Source: Melieria omissa
Lineage: Eukaryota; Arthropoda; Insecta; Diptera; Ulidiidae
Reading direction: 5' to 3'
Length of the DNA stretch: 64,000 nucleotides
NCBI GenBank assembly: GCA_963971225.1
Contig: OZ020270.1
Coordinates: 1,922,001 to 1,986,000, forward strand
Shown here piece by piece: positions 10,225 to 19,902 of the stretch. A model generated the notes under the pieces. The model worked only from the letters and a program-made list of their open reading frames with translations. It had not been told where the DNA came from and made no database searches. Position 1 is the first letter of the stretch. Each line of letters starts with the position of its first letter. Position numbers and translations under genes: made by a program.

Positions 10225-11045
10225 ATTTTGGTTACATTTATTACAATGGGCCTGAATACCTGTGAATCTACCGCCAAAGGCAATTGCTACGAAATGATTC
10301 GTGTCTTCAATAGAAGTCGAAAAGGATTAAGTATATGCCACATCAATGCACAAAGTCTACTTAAAAAACTGACGAGTTTCGTCACCTATTTGAATGCTCA
10401 GGTGTAGATATTGTATGCGTATCTGAGACATGTTTTTCTCCAGAACTAAGCGACTCAGTTTGTAAACTCGATGGATATCAAATATTTAGGGCAGATAGAG
10501 AGATGCATGCTGGTGGGTTGGCCATTTATGTGAAATGCGGAATCAAATGTAAGTCATGTTGCAAATCATCGTTTGGAGACAATATTGAATATGTTTTTCT
10601 TGGGGTCTATAATAACGTAGACGGAATACTTGTTGGTTGTACATACAGGTCAAATCGTAATGTGGATCTTGATCGACTCATGGTAGTCCTAGACAACTTA
10701 TTTCTTTCATAAAGTGACTTAATTATTTCGGGTGATTTTAATAGTAATATTCTTGTTGAAAGGGTATAGTGAATAGAATGTTGACAACCGGACTCCACCT
10801 AGCCAACTCAGCGTACCCAACGCACTTTACAAAAACGAGTAGCACACTTATAGATCTATTTCTAGTAAGCAACAAAGAGCACATATTGTTATACGATCAA
10901 CTTTAAGCACCTGTTTTCTCTAAACATGACCTTATATTTCTGAAATACAATTTCAGTCTAATAAACTCCGAAGAATCTCTTAGCTTCCGTGACTTCAAAA
11001 ACGTTAATTACTCATTGCTCAATGAAGCTGCCCTTTCAATTGACT
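10225..11045 (+). pseudogene. LINE endonuclease domain, CR1/Jockey-like, truncated
   Basis: Forward-strand frames with ICHINAQSL, VDIVCVSETCFSPEL, HAGGLAIYVK, VGCTYRSNRN, IISGDFNSNI, LIDLFLVSN and FSKHDLIFLKY, which are the ordered motifs of an EEP endonuclease from the first part of a LINE ORF2. Stops and frameshifts occur near 10400, 10711, 10765 and 10905. The SFRDFKN motif at the end leads towards the RT, but the sequence ends near 11045. The LINE at 55747-60228 lacks this portion, so the two may be different pieces of one family; I cannot test that by eye. Confidence 0.7.
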
Positions 11046-11169
11046 GATCGCAGCTATACCTACTAGCAAAGAATATACAATATAAAGAATACGTATCTTC
11101 ACAAATTTGTCAAGCGTGTTTCTTGACGCAGGCGGGAAGAGATGAGCGGAGGCATATGTTGCGGGAAAT

Positions 11170-11370
11170 TTGCTCTCGCTCAACAGTTTGCAATCTTGTT
11201 CGTCGAAGCGCAAGCGAAGAGTAAACAACGAACCAAAGCATCGTCATCGTCGTTTCAACGAAGATGATTCGGGATTCGCTAATGTTTTTGGTGTTGTCGT
11301 TTATTGTGTGTATGCTTTTTTGTGTTGTGATTGCTTTTGCTGAAAAAATTGCTGCAATGTCACCATCAAT
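11170..11370. repeat. Repeat related to the P-composite arm and to 44440-44575
   Basis: Contains CAATCTTGTTCGTCGAAGCG, ACAACGAACC and TCGTCGTTTCAACGAAGATG. The same run is present in inverse orientation at 44440-44575. The downstream part (GTGTGTATGCTTTTTTG...TTTGCTG-AAAAA) resembles the inner half of the inverted arm at 16529-16700. Probably a diverged terminus of the same non-autonomous P family. Confidence 0.55.
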
Positions 11371-11868
11371 CGAATCTTTGTGGTGTATGGCTTTTTGCTG
11401 GCCAATGCTTTGATTAATTTAAAAATTTGGTGGTTGATCCCAATTTAAAATGTTTGCAAATATTTTTACGTGGCGAGTTCAAAGTAAAATTATTTGTTTA
11501 TATTTTCACATGCTTGATTACAATTTTGAGAATATGGGAAAACTACGGAAAAAAATGAACTGATAGGCATATTGACTTAAAAATTCGTGAAACACTTTAA
11601 ATTAAAAATAATTAGATGCGTGTTTTAATTTTTTTTTTTTAATCGAAATCTAACGGAGGGTTAGAAGATAGTATGGAAAAACATAATTTAATAGGTCTAT
11701 TGACTTTCAATAGGGCGAAAGCACTACTAAAGCACTAAATAAAGAAATAATAAGACAAGTATTTTGTCATAAGAAAATGGTATTACGGCATGCCTACGTT
11801 TAAAAAAAGTTTAAATGTTCTACACCTGAATGATTCCATGGCGAATGATGTGATCATAAATTTACAAT
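11371..11868. repeat. AT-rich block with diverged CTATTGACTT repeat units
   Basis: Two phrases (near 11558 ATAGGCATATTGACTTAAAA and near 11691 ATAGGTCTATTGACTTTCAA), each followed by an AAACACTT/AAGCACTA region, match the repeat family at 23530-24255. No gene. Confidence 0.45.
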
Positions 11869-11869
11869 A

Positions 11870-11995
11870 TTAGATTTTCTTATTTTAGTTCTTTTAAACA
11901 AGCATTATATGTGGGCCGTAAGAAAAGTTCCAAAGAACGAGACGGAAAATTATTACGGCTAATAAAAACGTTTTCTTTTCTTTCCAATTCCATTT
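11870..11995 (+). pseudogene. P-type transposase, extreme C-terminal fragment
   Basis: Forward-strand TTAGATTTTCTTATTTTAGT...TATATGTGGGCCGTAAGAAAAG corresponds, in reverse orientation, to the end of the intact-like transposase (ILDFLILVLLRKHCMWAIKK at 13670-13760). This is the very segment missing from the relics at 5839-6554 and 12866-13640. Non-functional. Confidence 0.6.
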
Positions 11996-12039
11996 TTATT
12001 TAATTGTCGTTGTTGATTACTTATTATTTTTTAATTGCC

Positions 12040-12864
12040 TGTAGCGATCATATAGGTCGCCATGCCAGCCATATTATATTTTCTTTTCTATGATTTTTCG
12101 CACACTACAGTCAGCAGTGAGTTCAGGAGCAATATGCGACGCCGTGCAGGCTTATAGAAGAAGAACAAAAGCCAGCCAGAAAATAGAAATCGTTTTACAA
12201 TTTCAGCTTTTCGCCAGCGCAACAAAAAGAACAACAGCACATCGTCTTCCTCCTCGTCGCACAATTGAGCGAGAATGAACGAGTGAGCGCAGACGCGGCA
12301 TTCGTGTTTCTATGATTTGCGCTCAGAGCATTGTGCTGTCGTTTCAAGTGTTTCCTCTTGTTGTCTACCCCCCCCGCATCCAGAAGACGGGTGGCGATAT
12401 CAGCACCCGCATTCAAATTTTTGCTTGTATGAGATCAAAGAAAATAAACATACAGAATGCGCATGTCATACAAGCAAAAATTTTGTACGCGGGTTCTAAC
12501 ATTGCGACCCGCGCTCTGCTCGCACAGATCACGTATGTGGTGAGAGCGTTGCTTTACAAGCGAGAACGTAGTTTTATGTGTTGCGCTCTTTGGTTGCGCT
12601 CACTGCAGTGAGTCTGCGTTAGCACTCTGCTGCGGCGTGGGATGATTGGGAGATAAAGACGATGTGCTGTTGTTGTTGTTGTTGCGCTGGCGAAAAGCTG
12701 AAATTGTAAAACGATTTCTGATTTCTGGCTGGCTTTTGTTCTTCTTCTACAAGCCTGAACGGCGTCGCATATTGCTCCTGAACTCACTGCCGACTTTAGT
12801 GTGCGCAAAATCATAGAAACGAAAATAAAATATGGTTGGCATGGCGACTTATATGATCGCTATA
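12040..12864. mobile_element. Foldback-type element with ~220-bp inverted arms
   Basis: The left arm (12040-12230: TGTAGCGATCATATAGGTCG ... TTTTCGCCAGCGCAACAA) reappears inverted at about 12680-12864. The centre carries a second, smaller inverted repeat (AAATTTTTGCTTGTATGA near 12415 and its inverse near 12467) and a CACTGCAGTG palindrome near 12601. No ORF has family similarity; the overlapping frames are low-complexity shadows. The class is unknown, but its fixed junction with P relics suggests it travels inside a non-autonomous P derivative. Confidence 0.7.
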
Positions 12865-12865
12865 G

Positions 12866-13640
12866 ACAAAGTTCCTAAAGAATTTATCAAAAAAGTAGAC
12901 CTAATATTTGATTGCATGAAAAGGGCAATCGGATAATTGCTTTAGATCGGCTTTACAATTAAATAATAAGTCGCACATATTTATAAAGACTTTTTTTAAA
13001 TTATTTGAAAGATGTTAAATGTATGGATGATAAATGTTGTTTTTTACAACAAATAAAATAACAGTGATTAAATAATAATTTAATAAATAATTAAATAATA
13101 ATTTAATCACTGATGAAATTAAGCAAAATAAATAAATACATACAATAAATAAAAAAAAATAAATTTTGTATAAAAAAGAAGATTTTTAACCAAGATAAAC
13201 TAGAAAATACTTTTGCAATTTTGGGACAAAATTCAAGTATTATTCGGTCAAGTGTAGCAACTAATTTCGAAGATACACATTATTCTATGGATCAACTCCT
13301 ATTATGGTGAGACAGACGAAGTTGTCTTTTGTATTATTTTATTTGAACAATAATGATTACGCAAACTATTTTGTAGATAAGAAATATTAAATTATTAATT
13401 AAATAATTAAAAAATTAATTGTAGCATCTGTTTCCAAAAACTAAGAAATGATGACGTTTTCACTGCGCTAAGTGAAACATGTTCCATAAAAATTATAATA
13501 AAATTATCAATCGATTACAGACTTTTGTTATAACCTATTTATTCCTTCAAATTCCCTGATGAATGCTGTGACAGTAAATTATAAAAAGGAAGTTCCAAAC
13601 GATGCAAAACATAAACATTAAAAAAACAACAAAGGAAGAG
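12866..13640 (+). pseudogene. Decayed P-type transposase fragment, opposite strand
   Basis: Forward-strand relic covering the FIKKVD-IFDCM region through the DECCDS region of the P transposase. Intact landmarks are AAAAAAGTAGACCTAATATTTGATTG near 12890, ATCAGTGATTAAAT-type tracts, GATAAACTAGAAAATACTTTTGC near 13193 and GAATGCTGTGACAGTAAATT near 13562. It has many stops and low-complexity expansions (TTAAATAATAATTTAAT near 13075). Its 3' end (AACAACAAAGGAAGAGCTG) matches the inverted copy near 5850. The fragment meets the tail of the better gene at about 13640. Confidence 0.65.
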
Positions 13641-13645
13641 CTGCT

Positions 13646-16178
13646 TTATTGACCCGCAATAATGTTTAACTTCCGTTGTTTGGAGCTTCCTTTTTTTATG
13701 GCCCACATACAATGTTTGCGTAAAAGAACTAAAATAAGAAAATCTAGGATTTTTAATTTACTGTCACAGCATTCATCACTGAACCATTCGGGAGTAGCAT
13801 TCTTGCATGAGTCGGATATATATGCCTTAATACCAATTTTTTCAGGCTCCGACTCAAAAATTCTGTGAAACACCAGAATGTGTTTTTTGCTTGCTTCCAT
13901 AAGGGAGTCCGAAGGAGCTAATAGGTTACCAAAGTCTGTAACCGATTGATAATTTTTATGGAATATAAATATTTCACTTGGCGCAGTTAAAACTTCATCT
14001 TCCTTTCTAAATCTTTGGAAACATATGTCACAATTAATTTTTGAGAGAATTTTGTAAGCAACATATCCCACAAAATATCTTATTGAAACTAACTCCACGT
14101 TAATTTCTGCTCGATTGTCAAAATTGTCATCTAAAAGATAATTAGCGTACTCATAACTGCTGAAATCGAGATCACACAATTGGACGTCATTATCTTTCTC
14201 CTCATCAGTACAAAAAACAGTTTGGTGCGTCTCAGCTTGTAATAGGATTTGATCCATGGGTTCCTGAGTATCTTCGCAATTAGTCGTTACACTTGACCGA
14301 ATAATCCTTGAGGCCATTATTCTGGCTAAAATGTTATTAAGATCCGCAACCGAAGGATTGCTGTTATTGCCCCCTTTTTGTCTTAAAATTGCAAAAGTAT
14401 TTTCCAGTTTGTCTTGGTTAAAAGACTTGGTTGTTATAAAAAATTTGTGTGGATTATTGCTTAATGCTTCATCAGTGATTAAAAGAACAGCTTTAAGGGA
14501 CATTTTCATTCCATCTAAAAAAAAAACACGTTTTTTATCATCCATAAATTTAACCTCTTCCAAATAATTCAAAAAAGTCTTGATAAAATTGTACGACTCA
14601 TTATTTAATTGCAAAGCTGATCTAAAACAATTATCCGAATAGAGGGATCCACTATTCATGCAATCAAATATTTGGTCTACTTTTTTTATAAACTCAGCTG
14701 TAGATAAAGCTAAAACTTTGGAACTTTTTGTGAACCCAGTGGTGTCGCAAATAGTTCTTATTGCAGCTTGAACTGTTTTGCTAAAAACTTGCGTAGCAAA
14801 CTTAACTCGCATTTTTTCGAATGCATTGGGGAATATATGTTGCCTAGTCAGCTTATGGCACATTTTAGTTTTGGAGTTTTCTTCTTTTTCCCACAGCTCC
14901 TGTACGACCTTAAAACTAACTACTCCATCTGGTGTTTTTAAGTCGCATTTCAGCAAACCGTTTCTTAATGACTTAATTAAATGAGGAAAGTCAAACATAA
15001 CAAAAACTTTTTGGTTATTGAATTCAAAAAAAGGACGTTCCAGACTCACTCCGAAATTGGTAAAGCACTTTCTGTTAGCAGATCCCTGATCACACACTAA
15101 CACCTTGACCGTTATTTCAAAAGAACTAAGTAATTTTAAGTTTTCTGTAATTATTTTACACAGATTATCTGCATTTAGTCCATTTTCAGATATGAAATAA
15201 TTTAAAATAAAACTTCTACTGGAGAACATGGACTTGAGCATAAACACGCACACATGGTTACCAATTTTTGTTGTTCTTTCAAAGCCATTGCATTCAAACC
15301 CGTCAACTAAATCTAATTTCGCATTATACCTTAATTCTTTTTTAATCGCCATTTCATCCATTAACAGTACTATGCTATTTTCATTTTTCTCTTTTAAATC
15401 CAAACACAAATTCTTAATGGATTCGAAAGCGCTATTTTTAAAACCAGGCTGAAGGAACTTTATTGGGGCCCATCGATTTAATGTGCTAATATGCGGCAAA
15501 TTCAAATTTAGCTTGTTCCGCAGGAAGCAATACGACGATTGGGAAATGTAAAAAATATTTTGTGCCAAATATTTCACATCAGCCGAGTATTCCTTTGGCC
15601 TGGAACTTATTAGCAATTTGCAAAAAATTTTTGATTCTTTGCTTATTCTTGGTAACGAGTCAATTGTATTTTGCAAATTTTTCAGTGTATTTTTTTTATT
15701 CTTATTTAGTTTAATAGGATGCTTTTCTCGTCGCATCTTTTCTTGAATTCTTTTAAATTTTCTTAACAGATCAGTGTATTTCTTTTTGTAAAAGCTAATT
15801 GATTTTGCATTTTTTTTCGCAATTAATACACATTACATCGTCAATACGTAATTTTTTTACTGAATTTTCAGGTTCCAAAAATTCTTCTTCTGAATTCTGA
15901 CAGTTCTCATCCAAATTTATAGTTGGAATCGCATCGAGTTTTAATTTTCTTTTGCCAAGGAAAGAACTAGAAAAATGGTTTTCACAAATATGAAGATTTT
16001 TGTCGTAATCTTCATATGCAATATTGCATTTCTCACGCCAGATTTGACCAAAAATCAAATCTGCAGCCGGAAACTTAAATATTCGCAAATTTGGATAATT
16101 ACGTCTAGATTTTTTGCAACTGGGCACACAGCATTGAATTCCAGACTTGCAGGAATTTTTGCTTTGCTTTGAAGCCAT
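13646..16178 (-). pseudogene. P-type (THAP9-like) transposase, nearly intact
   Basis: Cut-and-paste transposase of the P superfamily. An N-terminal THAP zinc finger (15795-16178) is followed by a basic coiled-coil stretch (AKSISFYKKKYTDLLRKFKR, read in the connecting frame at 15737-15815), then a 696-residue catalytic frame (13646-15736). The catalytic frame shows the RNase H-like acidic motifs LLMDEMA (D127 of the long frame) and VCDQGSANRK (D216), a FDFPHLIKSLRNGLL motif that starts the inserted GTP-binding-type region in this family, and NTFAILRQKGGNNSNPS near the C-terminus. The only break I see is a shift of one base inside a run of eight A (T on the + strand, near 15811-15818). It could be a recent indel or, less likely, a small intron. 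Conserved residues look intact over ~800 codons. Four CAACCACGTC repeats lie upstream. Confidence 0.85.
15795..16178 (-). pseudogene. THAP DNA-binding domain of the P-type transposase
   Basis: Starts MASKQSKNSC and has the C2CH signature of THAP fingers: CCVPSCKKS (the C-x-C pair), FGQIWREKC in the middle with the conserved W, and HICENHFSSSF providing the final Cys-His. THAP fingers bind DNA sequence-specifically at transposon ends. This start is preferred because it gives the finger at residues ~16-75, as in P-element proteins. The frame stops at 15795 just after a second C-pair-like CINCEKKC; a one-base shift reconnects it to the catalytic frame. Confidence 0.85.
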
Positions 16179-16198
16179 ATTGAATTGTAAAAAAAATT

Positions 16199-16415
16199 AG
16201 GATCAACCACGTCAAAATATAAGCAAATATTTCTATTTGAAACTAGTCAAGTAAAAATAAGTATTTATATAAAGGTTTAATTGTTTCAACCACGTCAAAA
16301 AAAACCTGCAAGAAATGTAGGATCAACCACGTCAAAATACAAACAAATAATTCTCTTGGAATGAGCCAAGTAAAAATATTTGATTAAATTTTGATTCTGG
16401 ATCAACCACGTCTAA
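16199..16415. promoter_or_regulatory. Four direct CAACCACGTC repeats upstream of the P transposase
   Basis: GATCAACCACGTCAAAATA-type repeats begin at about 16201, 16286, 16321 and 16401 and share the core CAACCACGTC. They lie between the THAP start codon and the inverted arm, where P-family elements carry transposase binding sites. The location and repetition suggest sites for the THAP domain encoded next door. The core differs from the binding site I remember for the Drosophila P element. Confidence 0.55.
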
Positions 16416-16528
16416 GTACCTGTAAGTTTAAAATTATTCAATCAAAGCTCAGCATAAGCCAACAAGCGACTGCACGCCTCAGCGATTTGATTGATAATGG
16501 CAGTAAACATTCTGTTCAATATTGACGT

Positions 16529-16930
16529 CACATTTTTCTCGAGCAAACCCAATCGCCAAACAAAAAAGTATACACACAAAAACTACAACAACAAAACGCA
16601 TTGGCGTCGTTGAAACGACGATCATTGCGCTGGCTGTGTTGCTGTGAGAAATTTGCACAAAAAATTATTGAGTGACCAAAACAACCACCAACGCCTCAAA
16701 GTACACAGAAGAAGCGGTACTTTCACTTCATGTGTGTTTGTTGTAGCGCGTGCTTCAGTTCGTACAGTCAATGAGCGTAAACCGCTTTAGTTTACGCTCA
16801 TTGACTTGCTCTCCTGTTGGCACCACTCTTTCCCTATTGTGGCTTCCCCCCGCTCTAAGAAGCTCGCAAACAAAAATTTGAATTTTTGAGCTCAGATGCG
16901 CCTTCTATACACTTCATATTCTTTGATGAG
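16529..16930. repeat. Right inverted-repeat arm of the P-type composite
   Basis: Inverse of 4634-5838 (with the hAT element removed). It lies outside the four CAACCACGTC repeats and so at the 5' end of the P gene. It differs from the left arm by an extra perfect hairpin (16767-16805) and small indels. The homology fades near 16925-16932. I could not identify an 8-bp target duplication. Confidence 0.7.
16767..16805. repeat. Perfect 16-bp hairpin in the right arm
   Basis: GTCAATGAGCGTAAAC (16767-16782), a 7-nt loop (CGCTTTA), then GTTTACGCTCATTGAC (16790-16805), an exact inverted repeat. The left arm has only one half (near 4768-4783), so the hairpin arose by local inverted duplication or the left copy lost one half. 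Confidence 0.85.
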
Positions 16931-16964
16931 ATGCACACTCTTTATGTTACATACTTTTTGGTAC

Positions 16965-17644
16965 TAGGCATCGCAATCCCGGGATCCCGGACTTTTTCCA
17001 GTCCCGAAAATCCCGTATTAAAGGATCTTCCCGGGATTTTCGGGATAGCAAAAGATGCTTCAAAGTTCAAATGAAATAAATTTAAAGGCACAAAAACCCA
17101 ATTCCTAATTTGAGAGAGGAGGGAGGAGATAGAGGGCGTCTTTTGCAAAAGGCTTATGATTATTTACTAAGCATTCAACCAACAAGTGTTGAATCTGAAG
17201 GATGTTTCTCTTCAGCTGCGTTTATTTGCAATAAATTTCGCTCTAGATTAGAGGACAAAACACTAAATGCCTTTGTATTTTAAAGATCTCAGTTTTTAGT
17301 TAATCAGAACGCTTAACTTTTTTATCGAAGTAATCGAAGTAAAACTAAAAGTAGAAACAAATTACTTTATTATTTTTCTTCCAATATGCACTTTCTGATA
17401 CATCTGTTCCAAATCAACAAGTTATGTTTAAGTTTCATTTTTGGATAAAACAAAATTTTATCAAACTGAAGTTAAATTTTAAATGAAAAACTTTTAAGTT
17501 AAACAAAATGTGATTAAATTCAAGATCAAAAATCTTAAAACTAACCCAAATGTGATTAAACTGTGTCTATTTTTATGGTAAATATATTATAAACAAGTAT
17601 TTATGCAATTTGGGAAAAATGTTTTTTTTTTTAATTTATTATAT
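16965..17644 (+). mobile_element. hAT element remnant (CCCGGGATCCCGG terminus plus transposase tail)
   Basis: Begins with GC-rich CGCAATCCCGGGATCCCGG and TTCCCGGGATTTTCGGGAT near 16974-17046, unlike the AT-rich surroundings and like the terminal repeats of some insect hAT families. A transposase C-terminus follows at 17146-17283, so most of the gene is deleted. The right end was not resolved; sequence to 17644 is AT-rich without landmarks. Confidence 0.55.
17146..17283 (+). pseudogene. hAT transposase dimerisation domain, C-terminal fragment
   Basis: Forty-five codons ending in TAA read LLSIQPTSVESEGCFSSAA, then ICNKFRSRLEDKTLNAFVF. This is the hAT C-terminal dimerisation motif (family pattern: P-TS--SER-FS-AG ... 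R-RL-----NALLF). SER is replaced by SEG. Upstream coding sequence is gone. No start codon belongs to this piece. Confidence 0.8.
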
Positions 17645-17960
17645 TGTAACGAAAAGACAGTCTGTCGCTGTGAAAAGCAACCCTGTCGCTACGCGCCGTG
17701 CTATAATTCAATCTGGCAAGGACGGCCGCGATAATAAGGGAAACTTTTAGGCCAACCTGGCAATGATGGAGACTTTTAGGCCAACCTGGCAATGATGGAA
17801 ACGATCATCATGGAAACCTTTAGTCCACTCCGGAATGTGCGAGAACGATCTGCGCGATGGCCGGACAGGTATAAAAGGCAGCCGGGTACGGCGCAGCGTG
17901 ATTTTGACTAGTGAAGGTGCAGCACGGAGCAATTAAGCAAATAATTAAGTGTAAAGACGG
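17645..17960 (+). mobile_element. Gypsy LTR, first part (split by a BEL element)
   Basis: Starts TGTAACGAAAAGACAGTCTG and matches four other LTR copies in the window. It contains CCTGGCAATGATGG repeats in U3 and a TATAAAAGG promoter box near 17870. It is interrupted after GACGG (17956-17960) by a BEL-type element and resumes at 21880. Confidence 0.9.
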
Positions 17961-18186
17961 TGTTCGGATTCGTGCGGAGCGGTAGAAAAAAATACGCCGT
18001 GGTTCGAGGTTGGCTGTTCTTTATTGAACGTATGAAATACAAGTGTTACACGAAACATTAAACGATACGACCGGCTCAAGCCGGGGAGCAAAAAATAGGG
18101 GGAACATGAATACAAAAGGAGACGGAAAGGTTGGGATTAGTGATGGGATGGACGGATCACTAAATACAGCACAGTACATCTGAACA
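17961..18186 (-). repeat. BEL LTR (3' copy relative to its genes)
   Basis: Runs TGTTCGGATT to CATCTGAACA. It matches the other LTR over most of its length but is shorter near the TGCGGAGCGGTAG end. Confidence 0.8.
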
Positions 18187-18799
18187 TCGCGCCCGCCATT
18201 GCAGATTGCAATTAGATGAGGGTGCCGGGGTCGCGTCCAGGGTTACGCCGGACGGCTGGCTGGTGATGAGTTGGCGGTGATGCCTGACTGCCTGGCTGTA
18301 AGGTGGGCTGACGGCTGGGGATTGTCGCCGATCAGCGATAATGGAGCGCTGGGAAGTGCGCTGCGGGCCTCTTTGCGGGTGATGCTCGGTGCGGACGTGC
18401 GGGGCAGTCTTGGGGGCAACTGCTGGGGTGGTCGCTAGCGCCGGATCTGCAAAAGAGGAGATGTCAGTTGAGAGCAATGATAATGTGGACATCGTTTGTG
18501 TGGGGTGTAAGCGATGGGGTTCGCCTGAGTTGCCGTCGGAGGAGTGACGGCGCTTGGGACAGGTCGCACGGGAATAGCGACTGACCCGGACCCGGGATGG
18601 GTGCTCTCGGGGTTTCTTCTATGGGGGGTGCAATGTGAAAATGCGAGAGGGCTGCAGTTTCCATCAATTGCTGTGCATATTGACGCGTGGCGTCGAGCCA
18701 ACGCTTGTGTTTTACCCTTTTTCGCGGTCTCATTGGGGGCGATAGCCATCCTGCGGGGGGCGAAACGTTTGGCAGCGAAGGGGGGTGTTTGCCGTTTTG

Positions 18800-19888
18800 A
18801 GTCTAAGTTTGCAGGAATGGCGTGTTTGACGTGATTTGCCTTTATTTCCCTGTGTGGAAACCCTACGGGATTGAGGGCGGAAATTACGTCAGAAGGGGCT
18901 TCCTTGAGAGTAGAAAGGTTTTCTCGAAGGGCGGGACCAGTGTGCGTATGGTGATTTGGCACCACGGCGACATTTGTCAAAGGTGATGACAGGGGTACTG
19001 GACCGCTTAATATCCAACCGAATACTGTAAGTTGAGCGAGTAAGCTGCCACATACATTTCGGTGGAAACCTTCGAGCATGATCTGCGGGATGAGATCACT
19101 GCCAATCACTATATCGATCTGCGCTGCCTCGAAGAGGTTGGGATCAGCGAGATCTAGCGTGGCGAAATCGTTCAAATTTGGGGAGTTTATTTTGGAAGGG
19201 GGGAGACATTCCGTTAACTTTGGAAGCACGATGGCTTGCACGGGGAGGTTTGTGCTTGTTTTAGGGACTGCCAATGTCAAGAAGCATATATGGTTGGCGG
19301 TTTTCACAATCTGTCCGCCCATGCCCGAGATCTGGAGGTTAGATTTCTCAATTGGCAATTTTAGGCGTCTCTGGACCTTCGAGGAAATAAAGGTGCGCTG
19401 AGAGCCTTGATCGATCAACGCTCGAACTCTGAAAAACTTTCCAAAGTGTTTAATGGACACCAGTGCCGTAGGCAGAAGAGAGTGGGTGCCATTATTTGGT
19501 TGAAGGGCTGGTACTGGGAGCGTACTTTGCCTTGAAGATGTGCTGTGTTGCGCATCGAAATGGGGAGAATGAGTGCTGGAGTTGTTGCTCGGTTTGTGGA
19601 TAACCGTTGAGACCAGAGAAGTTGTCGAAGGTGATCGATTGGGGGATTGAGTGAGTTGCGTTTTGCCTTTGGGGAGATGAAACAAAAAGTGGTTTTTTTC
19701 TGGCAGTAAACGCATGGAAAATTGCTTGTACAGTCCTGAATTAGGTGAGATGTAGCAAGACAATTTACACAGAGCTTGTGCTTCTTCACATATGTTAACC
19801 GACACTGGGGGGTGAGCCTTTTAAAGCTTTGGCAAGTCCGTACGGAATGATTTGCGTTGCAGAGCTTGCACGCGAAGTCCTTTTTCAC
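18800..19888 (-). pseudogene. BEL zinc-knuckle and aspartic protease region, frameshifted
   Basis: Reverse strand. First a cysteine-rich segment: CKLCNANHSVRTCQSF, then CVNCLATSHLIQDC, then FPCVYCQ. These are nucleic-acid-binding knuckles of BEL polyproteins. In another frame (to about 18800) comes the retropepsin-like domain with VRALIDQGSQRTFISSKV, then QISGMGGQIV and IDIVIGSDLIPQIML. The sequence decays after TVFGWILSGPV, where pol should continue to the RT. The frame change near 19700-19800 breaks the polyprotein. The frame stays open to 18435, but the last ~120 codons look like chance reading. Confidence 0.8.
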
Positions 19889-19902
19889 TTCAGTGTGAAA
19901 AT

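Noticed and set aside
18160..18492. 110-residue reverse-strand ORF
   Set aside because: Runs from the decayed end of BEL pol into the LTR. No integrase or other motif is recognisable, so it was not annotated as a gene.
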